Assembly (NCBI RefSeq): GCF_001650025.1 | Contig: NZ_LVVY01000001.1 | Span: 62,001 to 126,000, forward strand | DNA length: 64,000 nt | Direction: 5' to 3' | From: Devosia elaeis | GTDB lineage: Bacteria; Pseudomonadota; Alphaproteobacteria; Rhizobiales; Devosiaceae | In this document: positions 45,935-55,302 of the stretch, in pieces | Layout of the letters: each line of letters starts with the position of its first letter | How positions within the stretch are numbered: position 1 is the first letter of the stretch | Position numbers and translations under genes: made by a program | The notes under the pieces: generated by a model | The model's database searches: none | What the model saw: the letters and a program-made list of their open reading frames with translations, nothing else | What the model was told of the DNA's origin: nothing

Positions 45935-46744
45935 ATGCGACGGCTGTTTTTCTTTATGATCGTCGCCCTTTCGGGCCTTGTCGCCAGCCCCGCGCAGGCC
46001 GATCCGCTGGCCGGGATGAGCAAGGCGCAGCGCGCCGAGACGCTGCGTTTCGCGGTCAATAACAGCCTGTTCACGCTCTATCACGAGGTGGGGCACCTGC
46101 TCATCGACAAGCTGAAGCTGCCGCTTCTGGGGCGGGAAGAGGACGCGGCGGACAATATCGCCACCTGGATCCTGTTGCAGAAGGGCACGCCCGAGGCCAA
46201 CCAGGCGCTGGAAGACGCGGCCAAGGGCTGGAAAATGTCGGGCGAGCTCTACGGCGACCGCTATGACGACGCCGATTTCGCCGCCGGCTATACGCCGGAC
46301 CGGCATCGCTCGATGCAGATCGTCTGCCTGATGGTGGGCGCGGATGGCTCGGCCTTCCGGCCGGTGGCCAATTCCTTCTCCATGCAGGCCGAGCGCCAGC
46401 GGAGCTGCCATTTCGACTACGAGGTGGTCGACCGCTCCATCAGCGCGCTGCTGGACGGCCAGGGGCCGGGCACCAAGGTCGTCGTGGACTACCAGGCTTC
46501 GGGCGGGCGGCTGCGCCAGGCCGAGCGCGTGCTGCGCCAGAGCGGCATTTTCGACGCCGTGGCCGACGAGGTGCGTCGGGGTTATCGCATGGAAGGGCGA
46601 GTGAAATTCACCGCGCAGCGCTGCGGCGAGCCCAATGCCTTCTACGATACCGAAACGACCGAAGTGATCTTCTGCTACGAATTGGTGCAGGATTTTCTCG
46701 ACATGTATGCCGCCGAGATCGGCGGCCCCGGCCGGCGCTATTAG
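45935..46744 (+). CDS. DUF4344 putative metallopeptidase (secreted)
   Basis: A 269-residue protein with a Sec signal peptide (RRLFFFMIVALSGLVASPAQA). The zinc-site motif HEVGH is at about residue 50-54, followed by GREEDAADNIATWILL about 15 residues on, which carries the likely third ligand and is conserved in DUF4344. Cysteines near 132, 150, 227 and 247 suggest disulfides. GAGGGA lies four bases before the ATG. It is predicted periplasmic, a protease of unknown target. Convergent with the YitT-like gene. Confidence 0.82.
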   Translation: MRRLFFFMIVALSGLVASPAQADPLAGMSKAQRAETLRFAVNNSLFTLYHEVGHLLIDKLKLPLLGREEDAADNIATWILLQKGTPEANQALEDAAKGWKMSGELYGDRYDDADFAAGYTPDRHRSMQIVCLMVGADGSAFRPVANSFSMQAERQRSCHFDYEVVDRSISALLDGQGPGTKVVVDYQASGGRLRQAERVLRQSGIFDAVADEVRRGYRMEGRVKFTAQRCGEPNAFYDTETTEVIFCYELVQDFLDMYAAEIGGPGRRY

Positions 46745-47358
46745 CTGAAGCCGACATAGCGGCCGGGCCGGTGATTGAGCGCGATGATCATGTTGAGCAC
46801 CAGCGCGCCGGCCACCGAATAGAGCACCCGGTCGAAGGGCAGGATGAAGAAGGCCGCGACCAGGATCACCGCATCGACGCCGAGCTGGAAATAGCCGGCG
46901 CGGATGTTGAAATTGTCCTGGAGATAGAGCGCCAGGATATTGATGCCGCCGACGCTGGCCTTGTGGCGGAACAGCGAGAGAATGCCCAGGCCCATGAGCC
47001 CGCCCCCGACCAGGGCGGCGAACAGCGGATCGATGCGCTCGATGCCGATCCAGCCCGGCACCTGGCCGGTAAACAGGGAGACCAGCGCCACCGAAGCCAT
47101 GGTCTTGAGGGCGAAGGGCCAGCCCATGCGCAGCAGAGCCAGCGCGTAGAAGGGCAGATTGATGGCGAAGAACAGCCAGCCGAAGGGAATGCCGGTGACA
47201 TATTGCAACAGCAGCGCCAGGCCGGCCGTGCTGCCGGTGGTCAATTGCGCCTCGGCATAGAAGGCGATGCCGAGCGATACCAGCATGGTGCCGATGAGAA
47301 TGGCGAAGATGTCCTCGTACCAGCGGTGATGGCTGGGCGAGGACAGGTCGGGGGTCAT
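46741..47358 (-). CDS. YitT-family membrane protein
   Basis: A 205-residue protein with five predicted helices, of the YitT (DUF161) family: TGSTAGLALLLQYVTGIPFGWLFFAINLPFY, KASVGGINILALYLQD and a final helix (LYSVAGALVLNMIIAL). The usual C-terminal DUF2179 domain is absent, so this is the short form. The ATG at 47358 overlaps the holC stop by four bases, so the two are co-transcribed. Function is unknown. In related genomes this place beside holC is often taken by pepA, as I recall. Confidence 0.82.
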   Translation of the reverse strand: MTPDLSSPSHHRWYEDIFAILIGTMLVSLGIAFYAEAQLTTGSTAGLALLLQYVTGIPFGWLFFAINLPFYALALLRMGWPFALKTMASVALVSLFTGQVPGWIGIERIDPLFAALVGGGLMGLGILSLFRHKASVGGINILALYLQDNFNIRAGYFQLGVDAVILVAAFFILPFDRVLYSVAGALVLNMIIALNHRPGRYVGFS

Positions 47359-47798
47359 GCCCGTTTCACCCAGCGGCCCGATTCCTGCTGCCAATAGGTG
47401 ACCGCGTTGCCCTCGCGCAACGCCTTCCAGGCGAGGCGCGCCTCGGCGACGGCATCGGGATCGTGGCCAGAAAAGAGATAGACGAGGCGCTGATAGCCAT
47501 CGCCGGACTGCGGCACGGCGCGATCCACGAAGAAGCGCACCGAGGCGCCGTTCGGATTGTCCGGCTCGGTGGTCAGCACGATGGGCTGGAGCGCATCGGC
47601 CTCGTCCCCGGCCAGGCCATGGGGCAGGAAACTGTCGTCGCGAAAGGTCCAGAGATGGCTGTCCAGCGCCTCGGCGCGTTCGCGCGAGCCCACCTCGATG
47701 ACGGCGCGCCAGCCGCGCTCCAGCGTCTTTTCCAGCAGGAGCGGAATGACGGCCTCCAGCGGCTGGGATTCGAGGTGGTAGAAAAGGACTTCGGCCAT
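47355..47798 (-). CDS. holC: DNA polymerase III chi subunit
   Basis: A 147-residue protein of the chi family, part of the clamp-loader complex that links polymerase III to SSB. The N-terminus (AEVLFYHLESQPLEAVIPLLLEKTLERGW), LWTFRDDSFLPHGL and the C-terminal LVYLFSGHDPDAVAEAR are standard. It is divergent from lptF, an arrangement common in Hyphomicrobiales. Confidence 0.92.
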   Translation of the reverse strand: MAEVLFYHLESQPLEAVIPLLLEKTLERGWRAVIEVGSRERAEALDSHLWTFRDDSFLPHGLAGDEADALQPIVLTTEPDNPNGASVRFFVDRAVPQSGDGYQRLVYLFSGHDPDAVAEARLAWKALREGNAVTYWQQESGRWVKRA

Positions 47799-47948
47799 GG
47801 CCGGAGCTTAGCGTTTCGCGCGGTGTTTCGGCTAGGGCATTTTGCGGCCACGAGGGGTGGACCTGCGAACGGGGATGGGTCAATCGACCATTGTTTCGCC
47901 ACGCGAACTACCGCAAGGTGCCGCCGGCCGGACCTCGAACGGATATCG

Positions 47949-49019
47949 ATGAAGAAACTCACCGCCTATTTGACGCGCCTGTTCGCGACCGACTCGCTGG
48001 TCCTGTTCGGGATCGTCTGCGTGCTGCTGTGGCTGGTGAACTGCCTGCGCTCGTTCGAGGTGGTGTCGGTGAAGGGTCAGGGCTTCGGGACGCTGGCCCT
48101 GCAGGCGCTCTATACGATGCCGCCGCTGGCGCTGTCGTTCTTCTATATCTGCGTGGGCATCGGCATGGTGCGGGCGCTGACGGCGTTGCAGAACAGCCAC
48201 GAATTGCACATCATCCATACGAGCCGCGGCCTGCCCGGCCTGTGGCACGCGACCATGGCCACGATCGGCGCGGCGTGCGTGGCGGCGCTGCTGCTGTCCC
48301 ATGTCGCCGAGCCCTGGGCCAACCGGCAGCTCAACGTGCTGTCCTCGGCCATCGCGGCGGACCTGGTCAGCTCGACGCTCAAGCCCAATCGCTTCACCCA
48401 GGCGACGCCGGGCGTGGTGATGCTGATCGGCGGGCGCGAGGATGGCGGGGCAATCACCGAATTCTTCGCCGACGACCGCCGCGACCCGGAAACGCGCCGC
48501 ACTTATATTGCCAAATCGGCGCGGGTGATGGCGCTGGGCGATGAATATATCCTCGAGCTGCATGACGGGGTGATGCAATATCTGGGCGATGACGGGCGCT
48601 ATTCGGAAATCCGCTTCGCGCGCTACGACATCAATGTGGAAAGCCTGAGCCAGCCGGCAGCCTGGGCCGATCCGCTGCTGGAACGGAACAGCTTCCAGAT
48701 GGTCGCCGAGGCCCTGGCAACCGGGGAATGGCCGCCGGCCATAGTGGGCCACCTGCTCAACCGGTCGGTGGAGGCGCTGCGGGTGATCGGGCTCTGCCTG
48801 TTCGTGCTGGCTATTGCCGGGTTCCCGAGCGGGCGGCGGGCCCGCATCCGCATCCCGCTCGAAGCGGTGGTGATGCTGGTGGCGTTCATCGAGCGCGGCA
48901 TCGGCTCCTATAGTCCGCTGGGCACCGGCACGGGCGCCGTGCTGCTGATCGCGATCTCGACGGCGATCCTGGCCGTTCGCCTCTGGCCGCGCCGGACGCG
49001 GATGGAGGCCCCGGCATGA
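47949..49019 (+). CDS. lptF: LPS export permease LptF
   Basis: A 356-residue permease of the LptF/LptG family that, with LptB, pulls LPS from the inner membrane into the transenvelope bridge. Six predicted helices (three at the N-terminus, three at about 255-345) flank a periplasmic beta-jellyroll (about 120-250). The usual motif FFYICVGIGMVRALTALQNSHELH is present. Its stop overlaps the lptG start by four bases (ATGA). Confidence 0.92.
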   Translation: MKKLTAYLTRLFATDSLVLFGIVCVLLWLVNCLRSFEVVSVKGQGFGTLALQALYTMPPLALSFFYICVGIGMVRALTALQNSHELHIIHTSRGLPGLWHATMATIGAACVAALLLSHVAEPWANRQLNVLSSAIAADLVSSTLKPNRFTQATPGVVMLIGGREDGGAITEFFADDRRDPETRRTYIAKSARVMALGDEYILELHDGVMQYLGDDGRYSEIRFARYDINVESLSQPAAWADPLLERNSFQMVAEALATGEWPPAIVGHLLNRSVEALRVIGLCLFVLAIAGFPSGRRARIRIPLEAVVMLVAFIERGIGSYSPLGTGTGAVLLIAISTAILAVRLWPRRTRMEAPA

Positions 49020-50089
49020 TGAACCGCATCGACCGGCTGGTGCTGGCGCGGCTGGGCAGCCGCATCCTGGTGACCGTTCTCATCTTCTACGGCCTGATCG
49101 CGCTGGTGGAATCGCTGGATACCTGGCGCTTCAACCATGTGAGCGAGCAGAAGGGCGTGCCCATGGCCATCCTGATGGTGGCGATGAGCGCGGTGCGCTG
49201 GACGATCAAGACCCTGCCGGTGACGGTGCTGCTGGGGGGCATCCTGGGCCTGATCGACCTCAAGGCGCGGCACGAGCTGACCGTGATCAAGGCCAGCGGC
49301 ATCTCGATCTGGCGGGTGCTGCGGGCGCCCGTGGCGGCGCTGGTGCTGGTGAGCTTCGTCATCGCGCTGGGCGCGGAAACCATCAGCACCCAGATCAACC
49401 GCGAACTCAGCCCCACCCCGCCCGGACAGGCCGCTCAATTGACGCCGACGGGCGAAATCTGGCTGGAGCAGCGCAGCGGCGACACCCATTACGTGCTGAT
49501 GGCCCGCGGCATGACGCCAGGCGGATCGACGCTGACCAATGTGACGCTGTTCCATCTCGGCGCCAGCGACGTGCCCAGGATGGAGGCGGAAGAGGCCAGG
49601 CTCGACAACGGCTTCTGGCACATGAAGGTGGCGCTGGCGCGCACCGCCGATGCCCCGCCCTACCGGGTCTATGACGTGCGGGTGCCCACCATGTCCTCGG
49701 CGGCGGAAATCAGCCTGCAAACGGCCTCGACGGAGGACCTGACCTTTTTCGAACTGGCGGCGCTGCTGGAGCGCGGCGTGGCCGACCCCAGCATAAGGGC
49801 GGCCACCAGCATGCGGCTGGTCAAATTGCTGGCGCTGCCGCTGGTGCTGGCGGGCTCGCTGCTCATCGCCTTCGCCTTCACCGCCGGCTATAGCCGCAAT
49901 ACGCAATACGGCCCGGCGGTGCTTTACGGCATGGTGCTCGGCTTCATCGTCTTCGTGATCACCGAAATGGCAGATCGGGGGGGATCGACCGGGGTGCTGG
50001 ACCCGGTCTTCGCCGCCATCGGCCCGGCCATTGTCGCAATCGTGATCGGGCTGACCGTGCTGCTGTACAAGGAGGATGGGTGGGCTTAG
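49016..50089 (+). CDS. lptG: LPS export permease LptG
   Basis: A 357-residue partner of LptF with the same plan: helices at about 10-110, a beta-jellyroll (about 125-255) and three final helices. The early FYGLIALVESLDTWRF and LLGGILGLIDLKARHELTVIKASGIS (two segments) are typical of LptG. The gene starts inside the last codons of lptF. A terminator is not seen; a D-type repeat follows. Confidence 0.92.
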   Translation: MMNRIDRLVLARLGSRILVTVLIFYGLIALVESLDTWRFNHVSEQKGVPMAILMVAMSAVRWTIKTLPVTVLLGGILGLIDLKARHELTVIKASGISIWRVLRAPVAALVLVSFVIALGAETISTQINRELSPTPPGQAAQLTPTGEIWLEQRSGDTHYVLMARGMTPGGSTLTNVTLFHLGASDVPRMEAEEARLDNGFWHMKVALARTADAPPYRVYDVRVPTMSSAAEISLQTASTEDLTFFELAALLERGVADPSIRAATSMRLVKLLALPLVLAGSLLIAFAFTAGYSRNTQYGPAVLYGMVLGFIVFVITEMADRGGSTGVLDPVFAAIGPAIVAIVIGLTVLLYKEDGWA

Positions 50090-50124
50090 GGGGCGTGACA
50101 TTCTGATTTAATACCCACCCTCCC

Positions 50125-50224
50125 GAAGACCTCATGGTGAGCCTGTCGAACCACGAGGTCGAGCACGCCGGACCTTCAGTGCCACGACCTCGCCCTTCGA
50201 CAGGCTCAGGATGAGGTCTACTGG
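50125..50224. repeat. Two-arm repeat GACCTCATGGTGAGCC, family D copy 2
   Basis: The left arm reads GAAGACCTCATGGTGAGCCTG then TCGAACCACGAGGTCG; the right arm CGACCTCGCCCTTCGACAGG then CTCAGGATGAGGTCTACTGG. The two arms are inverted relative to each other, and the left arm is nearly identical to 29391-29432. It lies in the 271-base gap between lptG and the surA-like gene. The rest of the gap shows no gene. Confidence 0.8.
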
Positions 50225-50360
50225 ATTTCTTCAGCCAGCGAGCTTCACGCAATCTTGGGGTGACGCCCCCTCTATTCGGATTTTGGCCGTATTCGTCGCC
50301 CAATTGACAGCAAGGACCGGACGCCGCATTGAAGGCGTTGCGAAACGAGCGGACCCGACC

Positions 50361-51251
50361 ATGACATTTGCAGATTTCCGGCGTGCGACTGCCGCCCTGT
50401 TCATTGCCCTGACTGTGGCCCTGGGTGCGGCGCTGCCGGCACAGGCGGCGACCGTGGTGACGGTCAATGGCGAGCCGATCAGCGACATGCAGGTCGCCCA
50501 GCGCGTGCGGCTGTTCCAGATGGAAGGCAATAATTCCGGCCGCAACGGCGCGCTGGAACAATTGATCACCGAAGCCATCCAGCTTCAGGAAGCCAAGCGG
50601 CTGGGCATTACCGTGTCCAATGCGCAGGTGGATTCGGCCTTCCTGCAGATCGCCCGCAACCTCAATGTCAGCCGGGACCGGCTGCAGGAGATCTTGCAGC
50701 AGGGCGGCGTTGGCGCCGAAACCCTGCAGGCGCGGCTGCGCGCCGCCATCGCCTGGAACGCGGTGGCCGAGCAGGCGGTGATGCCGCAGGTGCAAATCTC
50801 GGAGCTCGAGCTGGACCAGCAGGCGGCCCAGCAGGTCGCCGATTACCAGAATTTCGACTATATCCTCAAGGAAGTGACCTTTATCGGCGGCGGTGGCCGC
50901 TCGGGCCAGGCCAATAGCTATCGCGCCAATTTCGCCGGCTGCGACAGCGCCGTGCCCCTGTCGCTGACCTTCACCGATGTCGCGGTGGTGGATGTCGGCC
51001 GCCGGCACGCCACGCAATTGCCCGATGCGATTGCCCGCGAACTGGCCGGGCTCAATGTGGGCGGCATCACCAAGCCGCGCGCGGTGGAAAGCGGGCTTTC
51101 CATGCTCGCCGTCTGCGAGAAGGTGCAGGCGCAGGACCTGACCTTCGTGAAAGGTGGGCTGCGCGAGGAAGCCGGGGCCGGTGCCTATGAGCGCGAAGCC
51201 AAGGCCTATCTCGACCGGCTGCGCGCCAACGCCAAGATCATCCGGAACTGA
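50361..51251 (+). CDS. SurA-N-like periplasmic protein
   Basis: A 296-residue periplasmic protein with a signal peptide (AALFIALTVALGAALPAQAA). About residues 31-150 match the SurA N-terminal chaperone domain (VVTVNGEPISDMQVAQRV, LEQLITEAIQLQEAKRLGI, LQEILQQGG). The region where parvulin PPIase would sit (about 160-260) has lost the typical motif and instead holds cysteines (FAGCDSA, AVCEK). Position after lptFG and before pdxA-rsmA is that of surA in Proteobacteria, so it probably assists outer-membrane protein folding. Confidence 0.82.
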   Translation: MTFADFRRATAALFIALTVALGAALPAQAATVVTVNGEPISDMQVAQRVRLFQMEGNNSGRNGALEQLITEAIQLQEAKRLGITVSNAQVDSAFLQIARNLNVSRDRLQEILQQGGVGAETLQARLRAAIAWNAVAEQAVMPQVQISELELDQQAAQQVADYQNFDYILKEVTFIGGGGRSGQANSYRANFAGCDSAVPLSLTFTDVAVVDVGRRHATQLPDAIARELAGLNVGGITKPRAVESGLSMLAVCEKVQAQDLTFVKGGLREEAGAGAYEREAKAYLDRLRANAKIIRN

Positions 51252-51295
51252 GGCGGCGCGGAAGGAAGAGCTTCCGCTTCATCATAAGAAAAATC

Positions 51296-51326
51296 GCAGC
51301 CGCATATCCTGCGGCTGCTGCTTTTT
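51296..51326 (+). terminator. Rho-independent terminator between the SurA-like gene and pdxA
   Basis: GCAGCCGC (51296-51303) and GCGGCTGC (51311-51318) form a perfect 8-bp stem around ATATCCT, then TGCTTTTT. It lies 45 bases after the SurA-like stop and just before pdxA, so pdxA may need its own promoter or rely on read-through. Confidence 0.8.
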
Positions 51327-51335
51327 GGGGGCAGC

Positions 51336-52337
51336 ATGACCACGCCGCTGGCGGTGACGATGGGGGAACCGGCCGGGATCGGACCCGACCTGCTGCTGGC
51401 GCTCTATGCGCAGCGGCGGGAGCGCAACCTGCCCGCATTCGTCGTGTTCGGACATGCCGGCCTCCTGCGAGACCGCGCCCGGCGGCTGGGCCTCGACATC
51501 ACGGTGGCCGAGGCCGGCGCGGCGGCGGCCACGGAACTCTTCGACGCGGCCCTGCCGGTCGTGCCCCTTGCCGGGACGGTCGCCGACCGGCCGGGCGAAT
51601 TGCAGGCCGAGGCCGCGCCGGTGGTGATCGAGGCGATCGTTCAGGCCGTCGCCGCCACCCTGGAAGGGCAATGCCGGGGTGTCGTGACCGCGCCGATCCA
51701 CAAAAGCGCGCTTTATCATGCCGGGTTCCGGCATCCAGGGCATACCGAATTCCTGGCCGAACTCTGCTCCGTGGACGGCAAGGCGGCATTGCCGGTGATG
51801 ATGCTGGCGCATGAGGATCTGCGCACCGTGCCGCTGACCATCCATGTGCCGCTGAAAGATGTGCCGGCGCTGGTGACACAGGCGCTGATCGTGGAGACGC
51901 TGGGTGTGATGGCGCATGACCTGCGGACGCGGTTCGGGATCGCGGCGCCCCGCATCGCAGTGGCCGGGCTCAACCCGCATGCGGGAGAGGACGGGGCCAT
52001 CGGACGGGAGGAAATCGAGGTGATCGGGCCGGCGCTGGCCGCGGCGCGGGCCGAGGGCATCGACGCGGTGGGCCCCCTGCCCGGCGACACGCTGTTCTAT
52101 CCGCCGCATTGGCGGCAATATGATGCGGTGCTGGCCATGTATCACGACCAGGCGCTGGTCCCGATCAAGACCGTGGCCTTCGATGCGGGGGTGAACGTGA
52201 CACTGGGCCTGCCCATCGTGCGGACATCGCCGGACCATGGCACGGCCCTGGGCCTGGCGGGCACGGGCAAGGCCTCGGCCGCCAGCTTCGCCGCCGCCAT
52301 CGCCATGGCCGACCGCATGACGAGGGCTGGGGCATGA
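51336..52337 (+). CDS. pdxA: 4-hydroxythreonine-4-phosphate dehydrogenase
   Basis: A 333-residue enzyme of vitamin B6 synthesis that oxidises 4-phosphohydroxy-L-threonine. Marks are [13 protein letters not shown] at the N-terminus, [27 protein letters not shown] with metal His, [16 protein letters not shown] and [10 protein letters not shown]. All metal-binding histidines are seen. Its stop overlaps the rsmA start by four bases. Confidence 0.95.
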   Translation: MTTPLAVTMGEPAGIGPDLLLALYAQRRERNLPAFVVFGHAGLLRDRARRLGLDITVAEAGAAAATELFDAALPVVPLAGTVADRPGELQAEAAPVVIEAIVQAVAATLEGQCRGVVTAPIHKSALYHAGFRHPGHTEFLAELCSVDGKAALPVMMLAHEDLRTVPLTIHVPLKDVPALVTQALIVETLGVMAHDLRTRFGIAAPRIAVAGLNPHAGEDGAIGREEIEVIGPALAAARAEGIDAVGPLPGDTLFYPPHWRQYDAVLAMYHDQALVPIKTVAFDAGVNVTLGLPIVRTSPDHGTALGLAGTGKASAASFAAAIAMADRMTRAGA

Positions 52338-53176
52338 GCCAGATCGACAAGCTGCCACCGCTGCGCGAGGTCATCGCCCAGCATGGCCTGCGCGCCAAGA
52401 AGGAATTGGGGCAGAATTTCCTGCTCGATCTCAACCTGACGGCGCGGATCGCCCGGGTGGGCGGATCGCTGGAAGGCGTGCGCATCATCGAGGTGGGCCC
52501 CGGCCCGGGCGGGCTGACGCGGGCGCTGCTGGCCGAAGGCGCGAAAGAGGTGATCGCCATCGAGCGCGATGCGCGGGCGCTGCCGGCGCTGGCGGAGATC
52601 GCCGATGCCTATCCGGGGCGGCTGACGGTGATCGGCGGCGACGCCATGGAGATGGATTACCGCATGCTGGCCGACGGGCCGACGCGGATCGTCGCCAACC
52701 TGCCCTATAATATCGGCACGCAATTGCTGACCGGCTGGCTGACCATGGAGCCCTGGCCGCCGTTCTTCGAAAGCCTGACGCTGATGTTCCAGCGGGAAGT
52801 GGCCGAGCGGATCGTGGCGCGGCCGGGGGACGATGCCTATGGGCGGCTGGGCGTGCTGGCGGGCTGGCGCAGCACGGCGCGGATCGCGTTCAATGTCGGC
52901 AGGCAGGCTTTCGTGCCGCCGCCCAATGTCACCTCGGCCGTGGTGCATATCGTGCCCAAGCCGGTGGAAGAGGGCCTGCCGGTGAAACTGGTGGAGCAGG
53001 TGACCAAGGCCGCCTTCGGGCAGCGGCGCAAGATGGTGCGCCAATCGCTGAAATCGCTGGGCGTGCCCATGGAAGGCTTGCTGGCGGCGGCGGGACTGAA
53101 GGGCGACGAGCGGGCGGAGGACCTGCCGATAGAAGCGTTCCTGGCCATGGCGCGGGCATTGCCGGGGTTAAGGTAA
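52334..53176 (+). CDS. rsmA: 16S rRNA dimethyladenosine transferase
   Basis: A 280-residue KsgA methyltransferase that dimethylates two adjacent adenosines near the 3' end of 16S r[14 protein letters not shown], the SAM-binding [25 protein letters not shown] (the catalytic NLPY) and [13 protein letters not shown] are all intact. The arrangement surA-pdxA-rsmA is widely conserved. Confidence 0.96.
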   Translation: MSQIDKLPPLREVIAQHGLRAKKELGQNFLLDLNLTARIARVGGSLEGVRIIEVGPGPGGLTRALLAEGAKEVIAIERDARALPALAEIADAYPGRLTVIGGDAMEMDYRMLADGPTRIVANLPYNIGTQLLTGWLTMEPWPPFFESLTLMFQREVAERIVARPGDDAYGRLGVLAGWRSTARIAFNVGRQAFVPPPNVTSAVVHIVPKPVEEGLPVKLVEQVTKAAFGQRRKMVRQSLKSLGVPMEGLLAAAGLKGDERAEDLPIEAFLAMARALPGLR

Positions 53177-53199
53177 AGGCTGGAAAGTGCGGCGCCATC

Positions 53200-53328
53200 G
53201 CCCCCTCTTCCCTCAGGGGAGAGGGCTGGGGTGAGGGGTGAAAGCCTAGCGGGTAGGCCGCAGACCTGGACCCCTCATCCGGCGCTGCGCGCCACCTTCT
53301 CCCCTCAGGGGAGAAGGGAAGGCGGCGG
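53200..53328. repeat. CTCCCC-type repeat, family C copy 3
   Basis: CCCCCTCTTCCCTCAGGGGAG with AGGGCTGGGGTGAGGGG on the left, and CCCCTCATCCGGCGCTGCGC with CCACCTTCTCCCCTCAGGGG on the right. The right arm is the reverse complement of the left end of the element at 42266 (GGATGAGGGG context). Its right end overlaps the 3' end of the MFS gene at 53305. Confidence 0.7.
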
Positions 53329-54531
53329 CGCTTTGTCGGGCACCGACAATGGCGGCACGAATACCAGCCTGATCGCCACCAGTAGCGCCAGGAGCCCTGC
53401 CCCGCCGCTGACCAGCAGGACGCCGGGCCAGGCCCAGGCGGCCCAGGCATAGCCGCCCATAGTCCCCAGTATGGAGGCGCCCAGATAATAGGCCACGAGA
53501 TAGATGGCGGAGGCCTGGGCCTTGCCGATGGTGGCGCGGCGGGTGACCCAGGCGCTGGCAATGCCGTGGGCGGCGAAGAAGCCCATGGTGGCGATGGCCA
53601 GGCCCATGATGATGAAGGGGGTCGAGGGGATCGCGGTGACGGCGATGCCGGCGCATTGCACTGCCACCAGCGCCCAGAACACCTTGCGGCGGCCGAGGCG
53701 CTGGGACAGGCCGCCGGCCCAGGTGGAGCTGGCGCTGCCCAGCATATAGACGAGAAAGATGGCGGCGATGGCCGAATGGCTGAGCGCGAAGGGCGGCAGG
53801 GCCAGGCGGAAGCCGGCATAATTGTAGAGCGTGACGAAGCCCCCCATCAGCAGGAAGGCGCTGGCGAAGAGCCAGGGCAAGGCGGCATCGTCGAAACTGG
53901 CGCGGCAGCGGCGCCAGAGTTCGGGCAGGCGGATGGGATCGCGCAGGGAATGGCGCGGCTGCGGCAGCAGCAGCGCGACGGCCAGGGCCGCGAGCAGGAT
54001 GAGCCCGGCGAGAATGCCGGTGCCGATGCGCCAGCCCAGGAGATCGGAGAGGACGCCGGAAATGACGCGGCCGGCCATGCCGCCAAGGGCGGTGCCGCCG
54101 ATATAGAGGCCCATGGAAAAGCCGAGGGCCTCGGGGTCCATTTCCTCGGACAGATAGACCATGGCGACGGCGGGAATGCCGGCCAGGGTGACGCCCATGA
54201 GCGTGCGCAGGGTGATCAATTGCCACCAAACCTGGGTAAACGGCAGCAAGATACCGAGCGCGGCACTGATCAGCAGGGCGCCGACGATGAGGCGGCGGCG
54301 GCCGAGGCGATCGGCGAGCATGCTGGCGGGAATGAGCGCCATGGCCATGGTGGCGGTGGTGGCCGAGAGGGCCAGAGAGGCGGTGCCGGCATCGCGCACC
54401 CAATATTCGGCGAACATGGGCAGCAGGGGCTGCACCGAATAGAGCGAGGCGAAGACGGAAAAGGCGGCGAGGAAGAAGGCGATATTGGCCCGGATGAAAT
54501 CGGGGGTGCCGCGGCGGATGGCGGGGACCAT
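53305..54531 (-). CDS. MFS transporter (YnfM-like)
   Basis: A 408-residue permease with 12 predicted helices. Motif A (ADRLGRRRLIVGALL) follows helix 2, and GGMAGRVISGVLSDLLGWR is near helix 5. The early FASLYSVQPLLPMFAEYW is typical of the YnfM/inner-membrane transport group. ATG at 54531 is preferred over 54588, since the extra residues translate a palindromic repeat. Substrate unknown; it has no regulator beside it. Its last codons lie in a family C repeat, so the C-terminus (PDKAPPPSLLP) may have been reshaped by repeat insertion. Confidence 0.88.
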   Translation of the reverse strand: MVPAIRRGTPDFIRANIAFFLAAFSVFASLYSVQPLLPMFAEYWVRDAGTASLALSATTATMAMALIPASMLADRLGRRRLIVGALLISAALGILLPFTQVWWQLITLRTLMGVTLAGIPAVAMVYLSEEMDPEALGFSMGLYIGGTALGGMAGRVISGVLSDLLGWRIGTGILAGLILLAALAVALLLPQPRHSLRDPIRLPELWRRCRASFDDAALPWLFASAFLLMGGFVTLYNYAGFRLALPPFALSHSAIAAIFLVYMLGSASSTWAGGLSQRLGRRKVFWALVAVQCAGIAVTAIPSTPFIIMGLAIATMGFFAAHGIASAWVTRRATIGKAQASAIYLVAYYLGASILGTMGGYAWAAWAWPGVLLVSGGAGLLALLVAIRLVFVPPLSVPDKAPPPSLLP

Positions 54532-54543
54532 TTCTACCACCGC

Positions 54544-54617
54544 GTCATTCCCGCGAAAGCGGGACCCTCCGTTTCCCGCCGGCCCCAAACAGAGGTTCCC
54601 GCTTTCGCGGGGATGAC
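54544..54617. repeat. Two-hairpin repeat GTCATTCCCGCG, family B copy 1
   Basis: The left end GTCATTCCCGCGAAAGCGGG and right end CCCGCTTTCGCGGGGATGAC are inverted repeats, each self-complementary. It lies between the MFS gene and gmk. The right arm, with AAACAGAGGTT in front, recurs at 63288-63317. Confidence 0.85.
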
Positions 54618-54654
54618 CCTGTGGGTGGGAAGCGGGTGGTCCATCCTCATCTTT

Positions 54655-55293
54655 TCAAAGAGAATCGATCTGGCTCTGCAAGTCTTTGACGAAGCTTGGC
54701 AAATTCACCTGGCGCTCGCGTTTGAGGCGGGCCGAGGCGAGGATGGAACGGACCCGCCCCACCGAATTTTCCAAATCCTCATTGACGAGGACGTAGTCGT
54801 ATTCGGCGAAGTGCTCCATCTCGACGCGGGCATTCTTGAGGCGCTTTTCGATGGTGCCAACCGAGTCCTGGGCGCGGCGTTCGAGACGGGCGCGCAATTC
54901 CTTGATCGAGGGCGGCAGGATGAAGACCGTGACCATGTCGGCACGGGCCTTTTCATAGAGCTGCAAAGTGCCCTGGTAGTCGATGTCGAAGAGGATGTCG
55001 TTGCCGGCGGCGAGCTGTTCTTCGACCTGGGCGCGGGGCGTGCCGTAGAAATTGCCGTGCACCTCCGCCGATTCCAGCAATTCCCCATCGCGGCGCATGC
55101 GCTCGAAGGTGGGCACGTCGATGAAGTGATAATGCTTGCCGTCGACCTCGTCGGTGCGGCGGGCCCGGGTGGTGACCGAGACGGAGAGCCTGATATTGGG
55201 ATCAGCCCCGAACAGCGAGCGCGATATGGAGGATTTGCCGGCACCCGACGGAGAGGCAATCACCAGCATGACGCCGCGGCGCTGAAATTCCAT
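54655..55293 (-). CDS. gmk: Guanylate kinase
   Basis: A 212-residue enzyme that phosphorylates GMP to GDP. The P-loop ASPSGAGKSS (13-22), SVSVTTRARRTDEVDGKHY (GMP binding), FDIDYQGTLQL and RLKNARVEMEHFAEYDYVLVNED (lid and core) are present. It is nine bases after the yicC stop, in the fab-mltG-yicC-gmk run. Length is normal. Confidence 0.96.
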   Translation of the reverse strand: MEFQRRGVMLVIASPSGAGKSSISRSLFGADPNIRLSVSVTTRARRTDEVDGKHYHFIDVPTFERMRRDGELLESAEVHGNFYGTPRAQVEEQLAAGNDILFDIDYQGTLQLYEKARADMVTVFILPPSIKELRARLERRAQDSVGTIEKRLKNARVEMEHFAEYDYVLVNEDLENSVGRVRSILASARLKRERQVNLPSFVKDLQSQIDSL

Positions 55294-55302
55294 TTCGCAA
55301 CT

